From contig WRPE01000016.1 in NCBI GenBank assembly GCA_009773315.1, positions 1 to 59,195 of the forward strand: a DNA stretch of 59,195 nt. Reading direction: 5' to 3'. The translations under genes and the position numbers were made by a program. Below the pieces are notes generated by a model that saw nothing but the letters and a program-made list of their open reading frames with translations, made no database searches and was not told the origin of the DNA. Positions 45,030 to 53,754 of the stretch are shown here, piece by piece; the stretch's first letter is position 1; the number at the start of each line of letters is the position of its first letter. This stretch comes from Syntrophaceae bacterium (GTDB lineage: Bacteria; Desulfobacterota; Syntrophia; Syntrophales; Smithellaceae).

Positions 45030-45584
45030 ATGGCAGAGTTATCGAAGGAAATTCTCATCCATCGGTCTGATATAGCCAAACGCGTGCAGGAATTAGCCGA
45101 TGAAATTTCCCGCGATTACGCCGGGAACGAAATCCTGATAGTCGGCGTTCTCAAGGGCGCTTTTATTTTTATGGCGGACTTGGTGCGGGCGATCTCCACT
45201 CCCTGTCATATGGATTTTATCCGGGCTGCCAGTTACGGCGCCGGATCTGAAAGTTCTGGCCATATTGTGATTACCAAGAATGTGGAACTGGCCATTGAAG
45301 GCCGGGATGTTCTGATCGTTGAGGACATTGTCGATACTGGTTTGACGCTGCGGCATATCGTTGATACTTTAAGCATTAGAAATCCGAAATCAATAAAAGT
45401 CTGCGCTTTTCTGGACAAACGAAAAAGAAGAAAAGTTTCCTTTGAAGCGGAGTATGTCGGTTTTACTATGGATGATGGTTTTATCGTCGGATATGGATTG
45501 GATTACAGCGAACAGTATCGCTTTTTCCCCGATATTTATGTGATTCAAACCGGAGTTGACCAGGAAGAAGAGGGTAATCAGTGA
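45030..45584 (+). CDS. hpt: hypoxanthine phosphoribosyltransferase
   Basis: The product has 184 residues. The PRPP-binding loop 'VLIVEDIVDTGLTL' (about 91-104) and 'VGVLKGAFIFMADLVRAI' (the first loop) are diagnostic. The C-terminal 'FIVGYGLDYSEQYR' binds the purine. It converts hypoxanthine (and guanine) with PRPP to IMP (GMP), a purine salvage step. A strong AAGGAGG precedes the ATG. The stop overlaps the GTG start of the next gene by four bases. Confidence 0.95.
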   Translation: MAELSKEILIHRSDIAKRVQELADEISRDYAGNEILIVGVLKGAFIFMADLVRAISTPCHMDFIRAASYGAGSESSGHIVITKNVELAIEGRDVLIVEDIVDTGLTLRHIVDTLSIRNPKSIKVCAFLDKRKRRKVSFEAEYVGFTMDDGFIVGYGLDYSEQYRFFPDIYVIQTGVDQEEEGNQ

Positions 45585-46585
45585 TTATACAATGCAAGCA
45601 GTGCCGGACAAAATTCCGTTTTGATGATGCTGAAATGGAAGGTAACGGTTTATGGATGCGTTGCAGCCTTTGCCAGCATGTTTTCTTTCAAGATAATCCA
45701 TTAGAAATAAATGTGTCAACCGTCACGCCGCAATCGTCTCCTGCATTTTCACAGAGAACCCCGCCGGAAAAAACAGACGGCCGATTGTCTTTTGAACCGG
45801 CAGGCGCTGCGCTTGGCGGAAGTACTCTGGATGAAGATATAACCAGCTTTCTTGAGGAAGTCATGGCTCCCGAAAAGTCCGCAAGCGACAAATTGCGACC
45901 AAAATCCAAATCGGCGAAACAAGTGGGCATGAACCTTACGGAAATTGAGTTTTCACCGGCTTCTGAAAGCCTTGATGAGACAGGCGAATTCCAGAGGGCC
46001 TCTGCGGAAAAACCCATGCCCCCGGCTCGCAAAAAAAGCAGGTTGTGGAAGATTGCGCTCTGGACTTTGACGATTCTGGCTATTATCGTGATACCGGTCA
46101 TCGTATGTTTTATCGTTTTTCCGCAGTTGAGCGAACGTTATGTACAGCTTGCCCGTAAGTATGTCGGCGTTTCCCAATATAAGGACGGTCAGTCTGTGGC
46201 AGGGCAAGTCAAGCTTCAGGATATCCGGCAGCGGGTGATTAATAACTATATTCTGGGTAATATCCGAATTGTCGAAGGGACAGCGGTCAATCAGGCGAAT
46301 TTCTCCATCGCCCGCATACAGGTTAAGGCGGAGATAATGGATGCCTATGCGATTGTCCTGGGCGAGCGGGCAAACTATGCGGGAAATGTTCTGACCGATG
46401 AAGATCTCACCAACCTGCCCGAAGAAGAGATTTTAAAAAGACTATCCTTACCGGGTGGCCGGGACAATTCCAATGAGCGGGTGATTCCTAACGGGCGAAT
46501 CCCTTTTATGATTGTTTTCACCCGGGAACCGCCGGGTTCCATCAAAACAACGGTTATGATCTCCGGCGCGGAGCGGTTGCTTTAA
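45581..46585 (+). CDS. zinc-ribbon membrane protein with DUF3426-like domain
   Basis: The product has 334 residues. It begins 'IIQCKQCRTKFRFDDAEM' and 'MRCSLCQHVFF', an MJ0042-type zinc ribbon with two CxxC knuckles. A long low-complexity region (40-160) follows, then one hydrophobic helix ('LWTLTILAIIVIPVIVCFIV', about 168-188) and a C-terminal extracytoplasmic beta domain of the DUF3426 kind ('NNYILGNIRIVEGTAVNQAN', 'PFMIVFTREPPG'). The function is unknown. It starts with GTG in a GTGA overlap with hpt, so it is translationally coupled. The radical SAM gene follows by three bases. Confidence 0.75.
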   Translation: MIIQCKQCRTKFRFDDAEMEGNGLWMRCSLCQHVFFQDNPLEINVSTVTPQSSPAFSQRTPPEKTDGRLSFEPAGAALGGSTLDEDITSFLEEVMAPEKSASDKLRPKSKSAKQVGMNLTEIEFSPASESLDETGEFQRASAEKPMPPARKKSRLWKIALWTLTILAIIVIPVIVCFIVFPQLSERYVQLARKYVGVSQYKDGQSVAGQVKLQDIRQRVINNYILGNIRIVEGTAVNQANFSIARIQVKAEIMDAYAIVLGERANYAGNVLTDEDLTNLPEEEILKRLSLPGGRDNSNERVIPNGRIPFMIVFTREPPGSIKTTVMISGAERLL

Positions 46586-46588
46586 AAG

Positions 46589-47467
46589 ATGAGATACGAA
46601 GGTAATATTTTCCGGCCCTTCAGCGAGGCCGCGAGCTACCTGCTTCAGTGCACTATCGGTTGTTCCCACAATCAATGCACATTTTGCGGCATGTATAAAG
46701 ACGCGAAGTATCGCGTGCGTGAGACTGCCGAGATTCTGGAAGATATCCGCATGGCCAAGGATTACTACGGCGATGTGGAAAAAGTATTCCTATGCGACGG
46801 TGATGCGATTGCCATCGAGACGGAGACACTGCTTACAATTATCGATACGCTTTATTCGACTTTCCCTTCGCTGCGCCATATCGGCAGCTATGTGGGTCCG
46901 CAAAGCACTTTAACGAAATCAAAAGAGGAATTGCGCGCGCTAAGGAGAGCCGGTTTGACAAAAGCCTATATCGGTGTGGAAACCGGCGATGACGATCTGC
47001 TCAGGAAAATAAAAAAAGGCGTTGGGTATGATAAGATGCTTCAGGCCGGCCGACGGCTGGTAGAAGCCGATATTAATTTATCCGTCATGGTTCTGCTGGG
47101 CCTGGCTGGCCCGGGCGGGGCCTCCGTTCTTCACGCGCTCGCCACAGCCAAAATCTGTAATGAGATAAAACCCCAGTATCTGGCTGCCCTGACCGTCACG
47201 CCTGTGCCGGGCACGGTTCTCTACCGTCAGGTACAGAAAGGTGAATTTCAGTTGCTGGATCCTTTTGAAACTCTGGCCGAGATGAAACAGATTTTTGAAA
47301 ATATAACCATGGACAATCTGAAATTTGTCGGCACTCATGCTTCAAATTATCTACCCATTACCGGCACACTTCAAAAAGATAAACAAAAAATGATCGCTCT
47401 GGTGGATAAAGTTCTGGCCGGTCGGGATGAAAGACTGCTCCGGCCGGATCATCTGCGCGGTCTTTAA
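46589..47467 (+). CDS. radical SAM protein (Elp3/B12-independent type, unknown substrate)
   Basis: The product has 292 residues. The cluster-binding motif reads 'CSHNQCTFCGMY', C-x4-C-x2-C rather than the standard C-x3-C-x2-C, with one more Cys four residues before. 'FLCDGDAIAIETETLL' and 'AYIGVETGDDDLLRKIKKGV' are the usual SAM-barrel strands of the Elp3/MiaB superfamily. There is no TRAM or B12 domain. The substrate is unknown. It starts three bases after the DUF3426 gene and belongs to the hpt operon by spacing, but has no ribosome-binding site of its own. Confidence 0.8.
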   Translation: MRYEGNIFRPFSEAASYLLQCTIGCSHNQCTFCGMYKDAKYRVRETAEILEDIRMAKDYYGDVEKVFLCDGDAIAIETETLLTIIDTLYSTFPSLRHIGSYVGPQSTLTKSKEELRALRRAGLTKAYIGVETGDDDLLRKIKKGVGYDKMLQAGRRLVEADINLSVMVLLGLAGPGGASVLHALATAKICNEIKPQYLAALTVTPVPGTVLYRQVQKGEFQLLDPFETLAEMKQIFENITMDNLKFVGTHASNYLPITGTLQKDKQKMIALVDKVLAGRDERLLRPDHLRGL

Positions 47468-47496
47468 TTTAATTTAAGAAATGAAAGGAGAATTAT

Positions 47497-48018
47497 ATGA
47501 TCAAAAAAATGTGTTTATCCGTTATTTTCATTTTCATCCTTGTCGTTCATGTTTTTGCCGCCGGTTTTGAGCCCGGGGTCAATGTGCGCGCAATCGAAAA
47601 GGACGGCACGGAGATTGTAGGTGTTATTGCTAATTACGAAAATGCTCCCGAAATATCATGCATTGATAAGTCCGGCTCATATTTCAAGTTGCCTTTAAGG
47701 GACATCAAGAGAATTTCTCCCGTTCCCGGGCAGGCCTATATGACAGGGGGAGGAACTAAGCTTGCAGTCTTAAGTTTTGAAATGACCAATGGACAAACAA
47801 TACTTGGTGGCATCAACTCTCATGGAATCGTTAAAATCGATATGGGCTATAAAGGCAAACGGAATCTATGGTTGACAGAGACCCGATATAAAGTGGTCGA
47901 AGTGGTTCAAGATGGAAAAACGGATTCCGATGGACAGATGAAAGTAAGGCTGATCAATGGGAAAATCATTTCAGTCCCTGTTCGGAAAGCTGAAGTCCAC
48001 AGCATTATATTTGAATAA
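47497..48018 (+). CDS. exported hypothetical protein with three beta-rich repeats
   Basis: The product has 173 residues. A signal peptide ('CLSVIFIFILVVHVFAAG') is followed by three similar segments that each start with a (D/N)G-(T/K)-x-(I/L) turn: 'DGTEIVGVIANYENAPEIS', 'NGQTILGGINSHGIVKIDM' and 'NGKIISVPVRKAEVHSIIF'. This looks like a repeated small beta barrel. No family is recognised. AAGGAG lies six bases before the ATG. Confidence 0.6.
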   Translation: MIKKMCLSVIFIFILVVHVFAAGFEPGVNVRAIEKDGTEIVGVIANYENAPEISCIDKSGSYFKLPLRDIKRISPVPGQAYMTGGGTKLAVLSFEMTNGQTILGGINSHGIVKIDMGYKGKRNLWLTETRYKVVEVVQDGKTDSDGQMKVRLINGKIISVPVRKAEVHSIIFE

Positions 48019-48170
48019 TTAAGATGTCTTGCCGTTACTAGCCGCGAGACAGAATCGAATATTGAGACAAGCGCCCTATTAATCCGATAAAGTGTCCATG
48101 TAAAAGCTTATTTGCTGGAAGGCATTGAACTGTTTACTTCAGAATCGCGATTGAGAATTGGAATTACCAG

Positions 48171-49418
48171 CTAATTCCCTTTGGTTTTAAGTAATGTTGT
48201 GTCTCCCTGTCCGTCAGTTCCTGCAGTCTGATCAGCATCAGGTTTGATGAACAGATAATAAAGCCGCCCTTCTCGGTATGTTCCGCCGGCAAGTTCGCCA
48301 GCACGGTCGCCAACGCCCATATACACATCGCATCTGCCCGCGGCCCGGATAGCGCCTCCTGTATCCTGATCCAAAGCAAATCCTACGGGCCTTTCCAGAT
48401 CAACCGCGGCAAAGGTAAACATCGCCCTGGGATAAATACTCTTATCCGTTGCAATCGTTCTAAATGGCGTGACCGGCTCGTTAATAGAACCTTTGGGGTC
48501 GCCTTTTTCGAACCTGAAGAAAACAAATCGGGGATTCTTGTTAATATACAGATCGACTTCATCAGGATGGGCCTGAAAATAATCAATCATGGCTTTAAGA
48601 TTGATATTTTTTGAGGCAAGCTTTCCATCCGCTATCATTTTATGCACGATACTTTCGTACTCCCAGCCATTATGAGCGTCATAGCCGATCGTATCGATCT
48701 GTCCGCCCGGCATCCGAATTTTGGCCGAACCCTGCACATGCACGATGTAAACCTCAAACGCGTTGTCCAGCCATAGAAGCTCATTACCGGCAAGGATATT
48801 GGAATTTTGTAAATCCTGCCTGCTTGGGTATTTTCGGATCCGGCCGTCGGGTCCCTTTTGGCCCAGAATCGTCCCGTCAGGACCTTTTATCAAACCATCA
48901 GGCGACTTGTATAAAGGATACTTGAAACGGTCTGTGCGTGTGAGCGAACCATCAAGAATCGGCGTATAGTATCCTGTAAATAATACCGTTCCCTGATTAT
49001 CGCAGCCGACCGAAATATACGTATCGAATCTTTCCTGCAAAACCTTGTTCAACTGCCTGGGCGATAACCCCGAAGCAACAAGTATTTTCAGTTCCTGTAA
49101 GCTTCTTACCGCATGTTCATGGGTGATGTTGCCATAAGGATAGTACTTTTTGCTCGATGGTTTGGCCATGAAGTTCAGACTATTGTTAATGGCTGCAAGC
49201 AGTCCGTCCAGATCAGAGAAAGCCTGTGTATAGTCGGGAATCTGGCTGGGATCAGTGATTTTTCGGAGTGCCAGTTCGCCTGGCGGCAATGGACGAGTAT
49301 AATCTTTTTGATATTCCTTGTGGTCAATCACAACAGCACTGCGCTTTTGTTGGCAGCCCGACAAAATGAAAAAAGCAATGACCAATAACAAGCCGATAAA
49401 AATAATTCTGATTTTCAT
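48171..49418 (-). CDS. mltA: membrane-bound lytic murein transglycosylase A, lipoprotein
   Basis: The product has 415 residues. The N-terminal lipoprotein signal ends in 'FILSGCQ', placing the protein on the outer membrane. The MltA domain shows 'GCDNQGTVLFTGYYTPILDG', followed by 'DIDTIGYDAHNGW'-like strands. The 3D domain has 'GFALDQDTGGAIRAAGRCDV' with the catalytic Asp in the conserved D-x-G-x-x-I pattern and 'DVYMGVGDRAGELAG'. It cleaves the glycan strand of peptidoglycan to form 1,6-anhydro-muropeptides. A consensus promoter sits so close to the ATG that the mRNA may be leaderless. Confidence 0.93.
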   Translation of the reverse strand: MKIRIIFIGLLLVIAFFILSGCQQKRSAVVIDHKEYQKDYTRPLPPGELALRKITDPSQIPDYTQAFSDLDGLLAAINNSLNFMAKPSSKKYYPYGNITHEHAVRSLQELKILVASGLSPRQLNKVLQERFDTYISVGCDNQGTVLFTGYYTPILDGSLTRTDRFKYPLYKSPDGLIKGPDGTILGQKGPDGRIRKYPSRQDLQNSNILAGNELLWLDNAFEVYIVHVQGSAKIRMPGGQIDTIGYDAHNGWEYESIVHKMIADGKLASKNINLKAMIDYFQAHPDEVDLYINKNPRFVFFRFEKGDPKGSINEPVTPFRTIATDKSIYPRAMFTFAAVDLERPVGFALDQDTGGAIRAAGRCDVYMGVGDRAGELAGGTYREGRLYYLFIKPDADQTAGTDGQGDTTLLKTKGN

Positions 49419-49424
49419 GAAGGC

Positions 49425-49453
49425 AGCATAAGACAGTGAGACGTGTATGTCAA
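49425..49453 (-). promoter_or_regulatory. sigma-70 promoter of mltA, leaderless spacing
   Basis: On the minus strand TTGACA (49448-49453), a 17-base spacer and TATGCT (49425-49430) form a near-consensus promoter. Only six bases lie between the -10 and the ATG at 49418, and no ribosome-binding site is present, so [13 protein letters not shown] would start at or next to the start codon. Confidence 0.6.
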
Positions 49454-49565
49454 AAGAAATTTAAATACAATCTAAGTCGGGAAGTGATGAACAGCCCCTT
49501 TGGAAACACCCATCCTTAAAGACAAGCTTATGCAGGCGGGACTTGTTTGGATAGAGGTGCAGACA

Positions 49566-51614
49566 TCAAACTATCTCGTGATGCCCTTCGCTGTCCGCCA
49601 GTTCGATCGAGATATTCCGGAACTCTTCCTGAACTTCGAGAAACGCAACCACCACATCAGGATCAAAGAGCACACCCTTCAATTGAACAATCAGGGCGAT
49701 GGACTCTTCATGGGTGAAGGGAGGTTTATATACGCGCTGGCAGATCAGGGCATCATAAACATCTGCCAGAGCCATGATTCTTCCGGGAAGGGGGATGTCC
49801 TCCCCTTTTAGCTTTTTCGGGTACCCGGTGCCGTCCCATTTCTCATGATGGGTATAGGCAATCTCTTTGGCAAGCCGGAGAAATTCACTGTTTTTGCCGG
49901 TCCCGAATTTCTCTTCCGCTCGCTGAATTGCATCGCGGCCGTATGTGGTGTGTTTTTTCATCTCTTCAAATTCTTCCGGGGTCAGTTTGCCGGGTTTGAG
50001 GAGAATATGGTCCGGCACGCCTACCTTGCCGATATCATGAAGGGTTGAAGATTTGTAGAGGTGTTCGATCGTCTCGCTGTCCAGGGCGGCGCTGTACTTG
50101 GGATGATCTGCCAGTTGACCGCATATGGCGGCAACATAGCGCTGGGTGCGGAGGATGTGTCCGCCGGTCTCACTGTCTCTGCATTCGGTCAAGGAAGCGA
50201 GGCACCGGATTGTGAAGTCCTGGGTGAGCATCAGTTCTTTGGCTCGCGCCCTTTTTTCCCGCTCTTCGCGCCAGTACTTAAGCAATGTAACAAAGGAAAA
50301 ATTGCTTCCCAGGGCAATAAGGGGGACGACCGGGGAGATGAAGATGCCCAGATCATGGAGTGCCCACCGAGAACCCTGCCAGAGACCTACAGCGCCGAGA
50401 CCGAGAAAAAAAAGACTCCAGAGGGCGTCTGTCCGGAGGAGCAGGAGGGCGGAGAATAGTCCTGCGGTGATGACCAGCATCAGCTCCAACCCGGGAATCC
50501 AACTGGGTCGGGAGAAAAAGTCTTTTTTGAGGATGTTGTCGATCACGGTGGCATGGACTTCAACACCGGGAAAGACGGTATCGAAAGGAGTCGCGTGAAA
50601 ATCCGTAATTCCTGCCGCTGATGTTCCGAGAAGAACGATTCGCCCCTGTATCTGATCTTTCTTTACTCTCCCTTCAAGAATGTCTGCCGCCGAAAAATAT
50701 TGAAATGTCTTGCCTTTGCCCCGGTAATGGATCAGCAGATTGCCTTTGGCGTCCAAAGGGACAACCGTATTATTCAGGCTGAGGGATTCAACGCCGCCGG
50801 AGGTGATTTTTAGATAGGCCTGTTTGGCCCCCTTTGCCTGGATCAGTGTTGCCAGGGCGAGGCTGGGGTAGGTTTTTCCGTTGTACTCAATGAGCAGCGG
50901 AACACGCCTTAAAACGCCGTCATCATCGGGGATCACGTTGAAGAATCCAGAAGAAACCGCATTTTCTGCAAGGGGGCGGAGGTTGCAGATTACATCATGA
51001 GCCTGGAAGAGAGCATGGCCCCTGCTCGTTTCCGCAGCGTCATTCCTGATGACCGCAACGTTTAGAGGATGCAGAAGGCAGTCGTTGGAAGAGAATTTTT
51101 GTTCGGGAAAGGTAAACTTGTATCCCAATACGCAAGGGCCCCGTGTAAGGGTTGCGGCAAGGGTCTTGTCATTGTCCATCAGCGCAAGCGGCACATGTTC
51201 CGTCGGCACGGTGATGTTGAGATCGCGATAGATCTCCTTCTGTAGGACCGCAAAAGAGGTCCGGTCCGGTTCGGCGAATACCGTGTCGAGACCAATGCTT
51301 GCGGGCCCCAACGCAATCAGTCTGTCCAGCAGCAGGGCGACACGATACCGGGGCCATGGCCATTGGCCGTATTTGGCCAGACTTTTTTCATCAATGTCGA
51401 TGATGGCGGGTGTATCGGACGTCCCGGCCGTATCCGGCGGGACGGATATCAGGATTGTATCGTAGGATTTACCGTCCAGGAAGCGAAAAAAAACGGGCTG
51501 ATACAAATAGAGCAGGGCCAGCAGGATGGTGAAAAGGGCGCTCGCGATTGCGATGGCGGGACGGCCCTTTTCGGGTCTGTGGAGGATCGTTTTCCAGGTT
51601 GCGGGAATCGTCAA
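49566..51614 (-). CDS. CHASE2-HD-GYP membrane sensor (cyclic-di-GMP phosphodiesterase type)
   Basis: The product has 682 residues. One membrane helix (about 23-42) leads into a periplasmic CHASE2 domain (45-350), with 'PAIIDIDEKSLAKYGQWPWP' and 'LLGTSAAGITDFHATPFDTV'. Two or three further helices follow ('LMLVITAGLFSALLLL', 'ISPVVPLIALGSNFSFVTLL'), then a linker and a cytoplasmic HD-GYP domain. It has 'LHDIGKVGVPDHIL' and 'HHEKWDGTGYPKKLKG', the metal-binding HD and the GYP signature for hydrolysis of cyclic di-GMP. The usual CHASE2 output is adenylate cyclase or kinase. It is third in an operon with FecR and OmpA-type proteins. Confidence 0.9.
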   Translation of the reverse strand: MTIPATWKTILHRPEKGRPAIAIASALFTILLALLYLYQPVFFRFLDGKSYDTILISVPPDTAGTSDTPAIIDIDEKSLAKYGQWPWPRYRVALLLDRLIALGPASIGLDTVFAEPDRTSFAVLQKEIYRDLNITVPTEHVPLALMDNDKTLAATLTRGPCVLGYKFTFPEQKFSSNDCLLHPLNVAVIRNDAAETSRGHALFQAHDVICNLRPLAENAVSSGFFNVIPDDDGVLRRVPLLIEYNGKTYPSLALATLIQAKGAKQAYLKITSGGVESLSLNNTVVPLDAKGNLLIHYRGKGKTFQYFSAADILEGRVKKDQIQGRIVLLGTSAAGITDFHATPFDTVFPGVEVHATVIDNILKKDFFSRPSWIPGLELMLVITAGLFSALLLLRTDALWSLFFLGLGAVGLWQGSRWALHDLGIFISPVVPLIALGSNFSFVTLLKYWREEREKRARAKELMLTQDFTIRCLASLTECRDSETGGHILRTQRYVAAICGQLADHPKYSAALDSETIEHLYKSSTLHDIGKVGVPDHILLKPGKLTPEEFEEMKKHTTYGRDAIQRAEEKFGTGKNSEFLRLAKEIAYTHHEKWDGTGYPKKLKGEDIPLPGRIMALADVYDALICQRVYKPPFTHEESIALIVQLKGVLFDPDVVVAFLEVQEEFRNISIELADSEGHHEIV

Positions 51615-51633
51615 CAGCGTGGTCTCCTCAGAG

Positions 51634-52242
51634 CTATCGTATCGTCACCTCGACCCGGCGATTTTTCGGTTCGGCAACCTCGTCAGGGGTTTTGACAAGC
51701 AGATTGTCTTCCCCGTGTGAATCGGTCGAAATGAGAATGGGATCAGCGCCCATTCCAATAAGGATCTCTTTTACCCGTTGCGCCCGCTTGAAGGAAATAT
51801 TATAGTTTATCTCTTTTGTGCCCACGGTGTCGGAGTGTCCGACGACACTGATATCGGATGATTTTCTGTTGGTTACGGTTGCGAGTATCTCCGGCAGCTT
51901 TTTTTCGGACTCTTCCGTCAAATCCGCACCGCCGGTTTTGAAGTTGAGGATATACGTGACCGGCTGTAACGGCTGCGCCGATAGGGCTGCTCCGAAAATA
52001 TTTTGAATCTCTTTTTCTTCCATCAGCCGGGACGGCGCCGGCGGCGTTGCCGGATCTTTGACCTCCGACACATGCCACGGTTTGTCAATCAAAATGGTTC
52101 CCCCTTGATTTTCGACCGTGATTTGACCTGTTTTGCCGTCCGGGTCGGGCACCAGGACGAAGAGGTTTTTCTTCGGTGCGGAACAGGCCGTGAGGAAAAG
52201 CATCATCAAAATGGTGATGATGAAAATCTCTTTTGATTTCAT
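51634..52242 (-). CDS. OmpA-family lipoprotein
   Basis: The product has 202 residues. The signal 'MMLFLTACS' has a lipobox at Cys 20. The C-terminal OmpA-like peptidoglycan-binding domain (about 95-200) shows 'VVGHSDTVGTKEINYNISFK', 'RAQRVKEILIGMG' and 'DEVAEPKNRRVEV', with the Asp and Arg that hold diaminopimelate. It probably tethers the envelope sensor system to peptidoglycan. Its start overlaps the FecR gene stop by four bases (ATGA), and the CHASE2 gene starts 19 bases after its end. Confidence 0.9.
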   Translation of the reverse strand: MKSKEIFIITILMMLFLTACSAPKKNLFVLVPDPDGKTGQITVENQGGTILIDKPWHVSEVKDPATPPAPSRLMEEKEIQNIFGAALSAQPLQPVTYILNFKTGGADLTEESEKKLPEILATVTNRKSSDISVVGHSDTVGTKEINYNISFKRAQRVKEILIGMGADPILISTDSHGEDNLLVKTPDEVAEPKNRRVEVTIR

Positions 52243-52949
52243 GGCTTTTCCTCCGCATCACCCCTCAGGAGGGGTTTTGTACCGGATGGTTCCTCTCCAT
52301 CAATTCTTACGAGGAACTTTGTCCCGCGAAAACCCACATTGCCCACGGGGGTGAGAAACCGCACCGACTTAGGGGAGAGTTTCGCAATCACACCGGAAAG
52401 ATAGGCCGCCGTGCCTTTGAGCATCCTGGTCACAATGGAAAGCTTTCCCTGGGCCGGAGAGAAGAGAAATTCCTCAATGATCACGGCGCTATTTGGACCG
52501 AGCGACAGGAGGGTGTTGTCCCGGAAAATGATACCAAGCGATCCGTCCTTGCCGGTCCTTAAGGCGTCGCCCTGATAGAGCTTCGCATCCTTGTTTACGG
52601 GAATTACTTTATTTGCCCTCACAATCGATGCTGTTCCTGTGAAGGTCTTGACCCTGGCAACATCACCGTCAGGTGCGGCGATAACGGGCTTTTCTACGAC
52701 AGGCAGCGGATGCTCGGCCATGTACTTCCGGGCGATTTCGCTGTCGGATTCTTTCGCTACGGTCTTATGGACCGCAGGGTACTCCTCCATATACTTTCTT
52801 GCGATTTCACTATCAGATGCGGCCATCGCGGACGTACTTGCGAAAAGAAGCAATACGGATAACCACATGACGCGCCCAAGGGGCGCGCCCTTTCGCCTGG
52901 ACGGCTGTCCGGGATGGAATATATTCCTCAAGGATTGTTTAAGTTTCAT
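52239..52949 (-). CDS. FecR-domain exported protein
   Basis: The product has 236 residues. A signal segment ('VMWLSVLLLFASTSAMAAS') is followed by a duplicated motif, 'SDSEIARKYMEEYP' and 'SDSEIARKYMAEHP'. A FecR domain follows: 'VNKDAKLYQGDALRTGKDGS', 'GIIFRDNTLLSLGPNSAVII', 'LTPVGNVGFRGTKFLVRI'. FecR-type domains sense or transmit signals at the periplasmic face. The ATG at 52949 is used; a GTG four codons upstream is possible. It is the first gene of a FecR-OmpA-CHASE2/HD-GYP operon with its own consensus promoter. Confidence 0.85.
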   Translation of the reverse strand: MKLKQSLRNIFHPGQPSRRKGAPLGRVMWLSVLLLFASTSAMAASDSEIARKYMEEYPAVHKTVAKESDSEIARKYMAEHPLPVVEKPVIAAPDGDVARVKTFTGTASIVRANKVIPVNKDAKLYQGDALRTGKDGSLGIIFRDNTLLSLGPNSAVIIEEFLFSPAQGKLSIVTRMLKGTAAYLSGVIAKLSPKSVRFLTPVGNVGFRGTKFLVRIDGEEPSGTKPLLRGDAEEKP

Positions 52950-53020
52950 TGTTCTGCTCACTTTAAATTAATTTTTCGCAAATATCATGGAGAACAAACC
53001 TTCTTGTTTTTCGTGGAAGT

Positions 53021-53049
53021 AGTATAGGCATTCCGGACTTGTATGTCAA
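53021..53049 (-). promoter_or_regulatory. consensus sigma-70 promoter of the FecR/OmpA/CHASE2 operon
   Basis: On the minus strand TTGACA (53044-53049), a 17-base spacer and TATACT (53021-53026). [13 protein letters not shown] should begin near 53014, about 65 bases before the FecR ATG. Confidence 0.75.
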
Positions 53050-53115
53050 CTAAAACGGCACTAAAGCTGTACAGGCATATTCATAAGATTTTGGATTAAA
53101 AGAGAAAGCTTTGTT

Positions 53116-53754
53116 CTATTTTAAATGGATATACTTCTGAATGATTTCTCTGGAAATAACGCCCGGTCTCAAGATTTCAGCAGGTTCGCAAGAGGCATCA
53201 ATAATCGTGGAAGCAAGCAGACTGCTTGTTTTCTCCAGATCAACCACGGCATCGATTTTGTCGCCGATTTGCTGGATGACCTGATCCGCATCCATGCATT
53301 CCGATGCGCCGGACAGATTCGCGCTGGTTGCGGTCAGAGGTTTCCTTGTCGCTTTAGCGATTTTACGGGCGGCGTTATGGCTGGACAGCCGAATGCCGAT
53401 CTTGCCGGTGTTGGCCGTGAGGAGCGGTGATACGGAATCGGCGGATTCAAAAACGATGGTGAGCGGACCCGGCCAGAAAGCGTCCATCAACTTTCGGGCG
53501 GTGTCGGTGATTTTACGAACTAGTGCTTAAACGTCTTGGGCATTGCCGATGATTACGGAGATGGGGTTGTTAAAATTCCGGCCTTTGATTTCGAAAATCC
53601 TGCGGATGGCTTGGTCGTTTGTGGCATCCACGCCCAGGCCGTAAATGGTTTCGGTGGGATAAGCAATAACGCCGCCGCGGGAAACGATCGCGGCGGCGCT
53701 GGTTATAACGTATTCTTCCGAATGATCCGCGCTGACTTTCAGGATTTGAGGCAT
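53116..53754 (-). pseudogene. tsaC: L-threonylcarbamoyladenylate synthase (TsaC/Sua5) with in-frame TAA
   Basis: Two same-frame pieces form one TsaC-length protein of about 211 codons. The first (53754 down to 53527) carries 'VIAYPTETIYGLGVDA' and 'KGRNFNNPISVII'. The second carries 'LMDAFWPGPLTIVF', 'IGIRLSSHNAA' and 'PLTATSANLSGA', the nucleotide- and threonine-binding segments. Between them, after 'NAQDV', is a TAA at 53527-53529, then 'ALVRKITDTARK'. A single C-to-T change in a CAA codon would explain it. The enzyme makes the precursor of the t6A tRNA modification from Thr, bicarbonate and ATP. It is a pseudogene, a readthrough case or a sequencing error. It overlaps purE by 16 bases. Confidence 0.8.
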
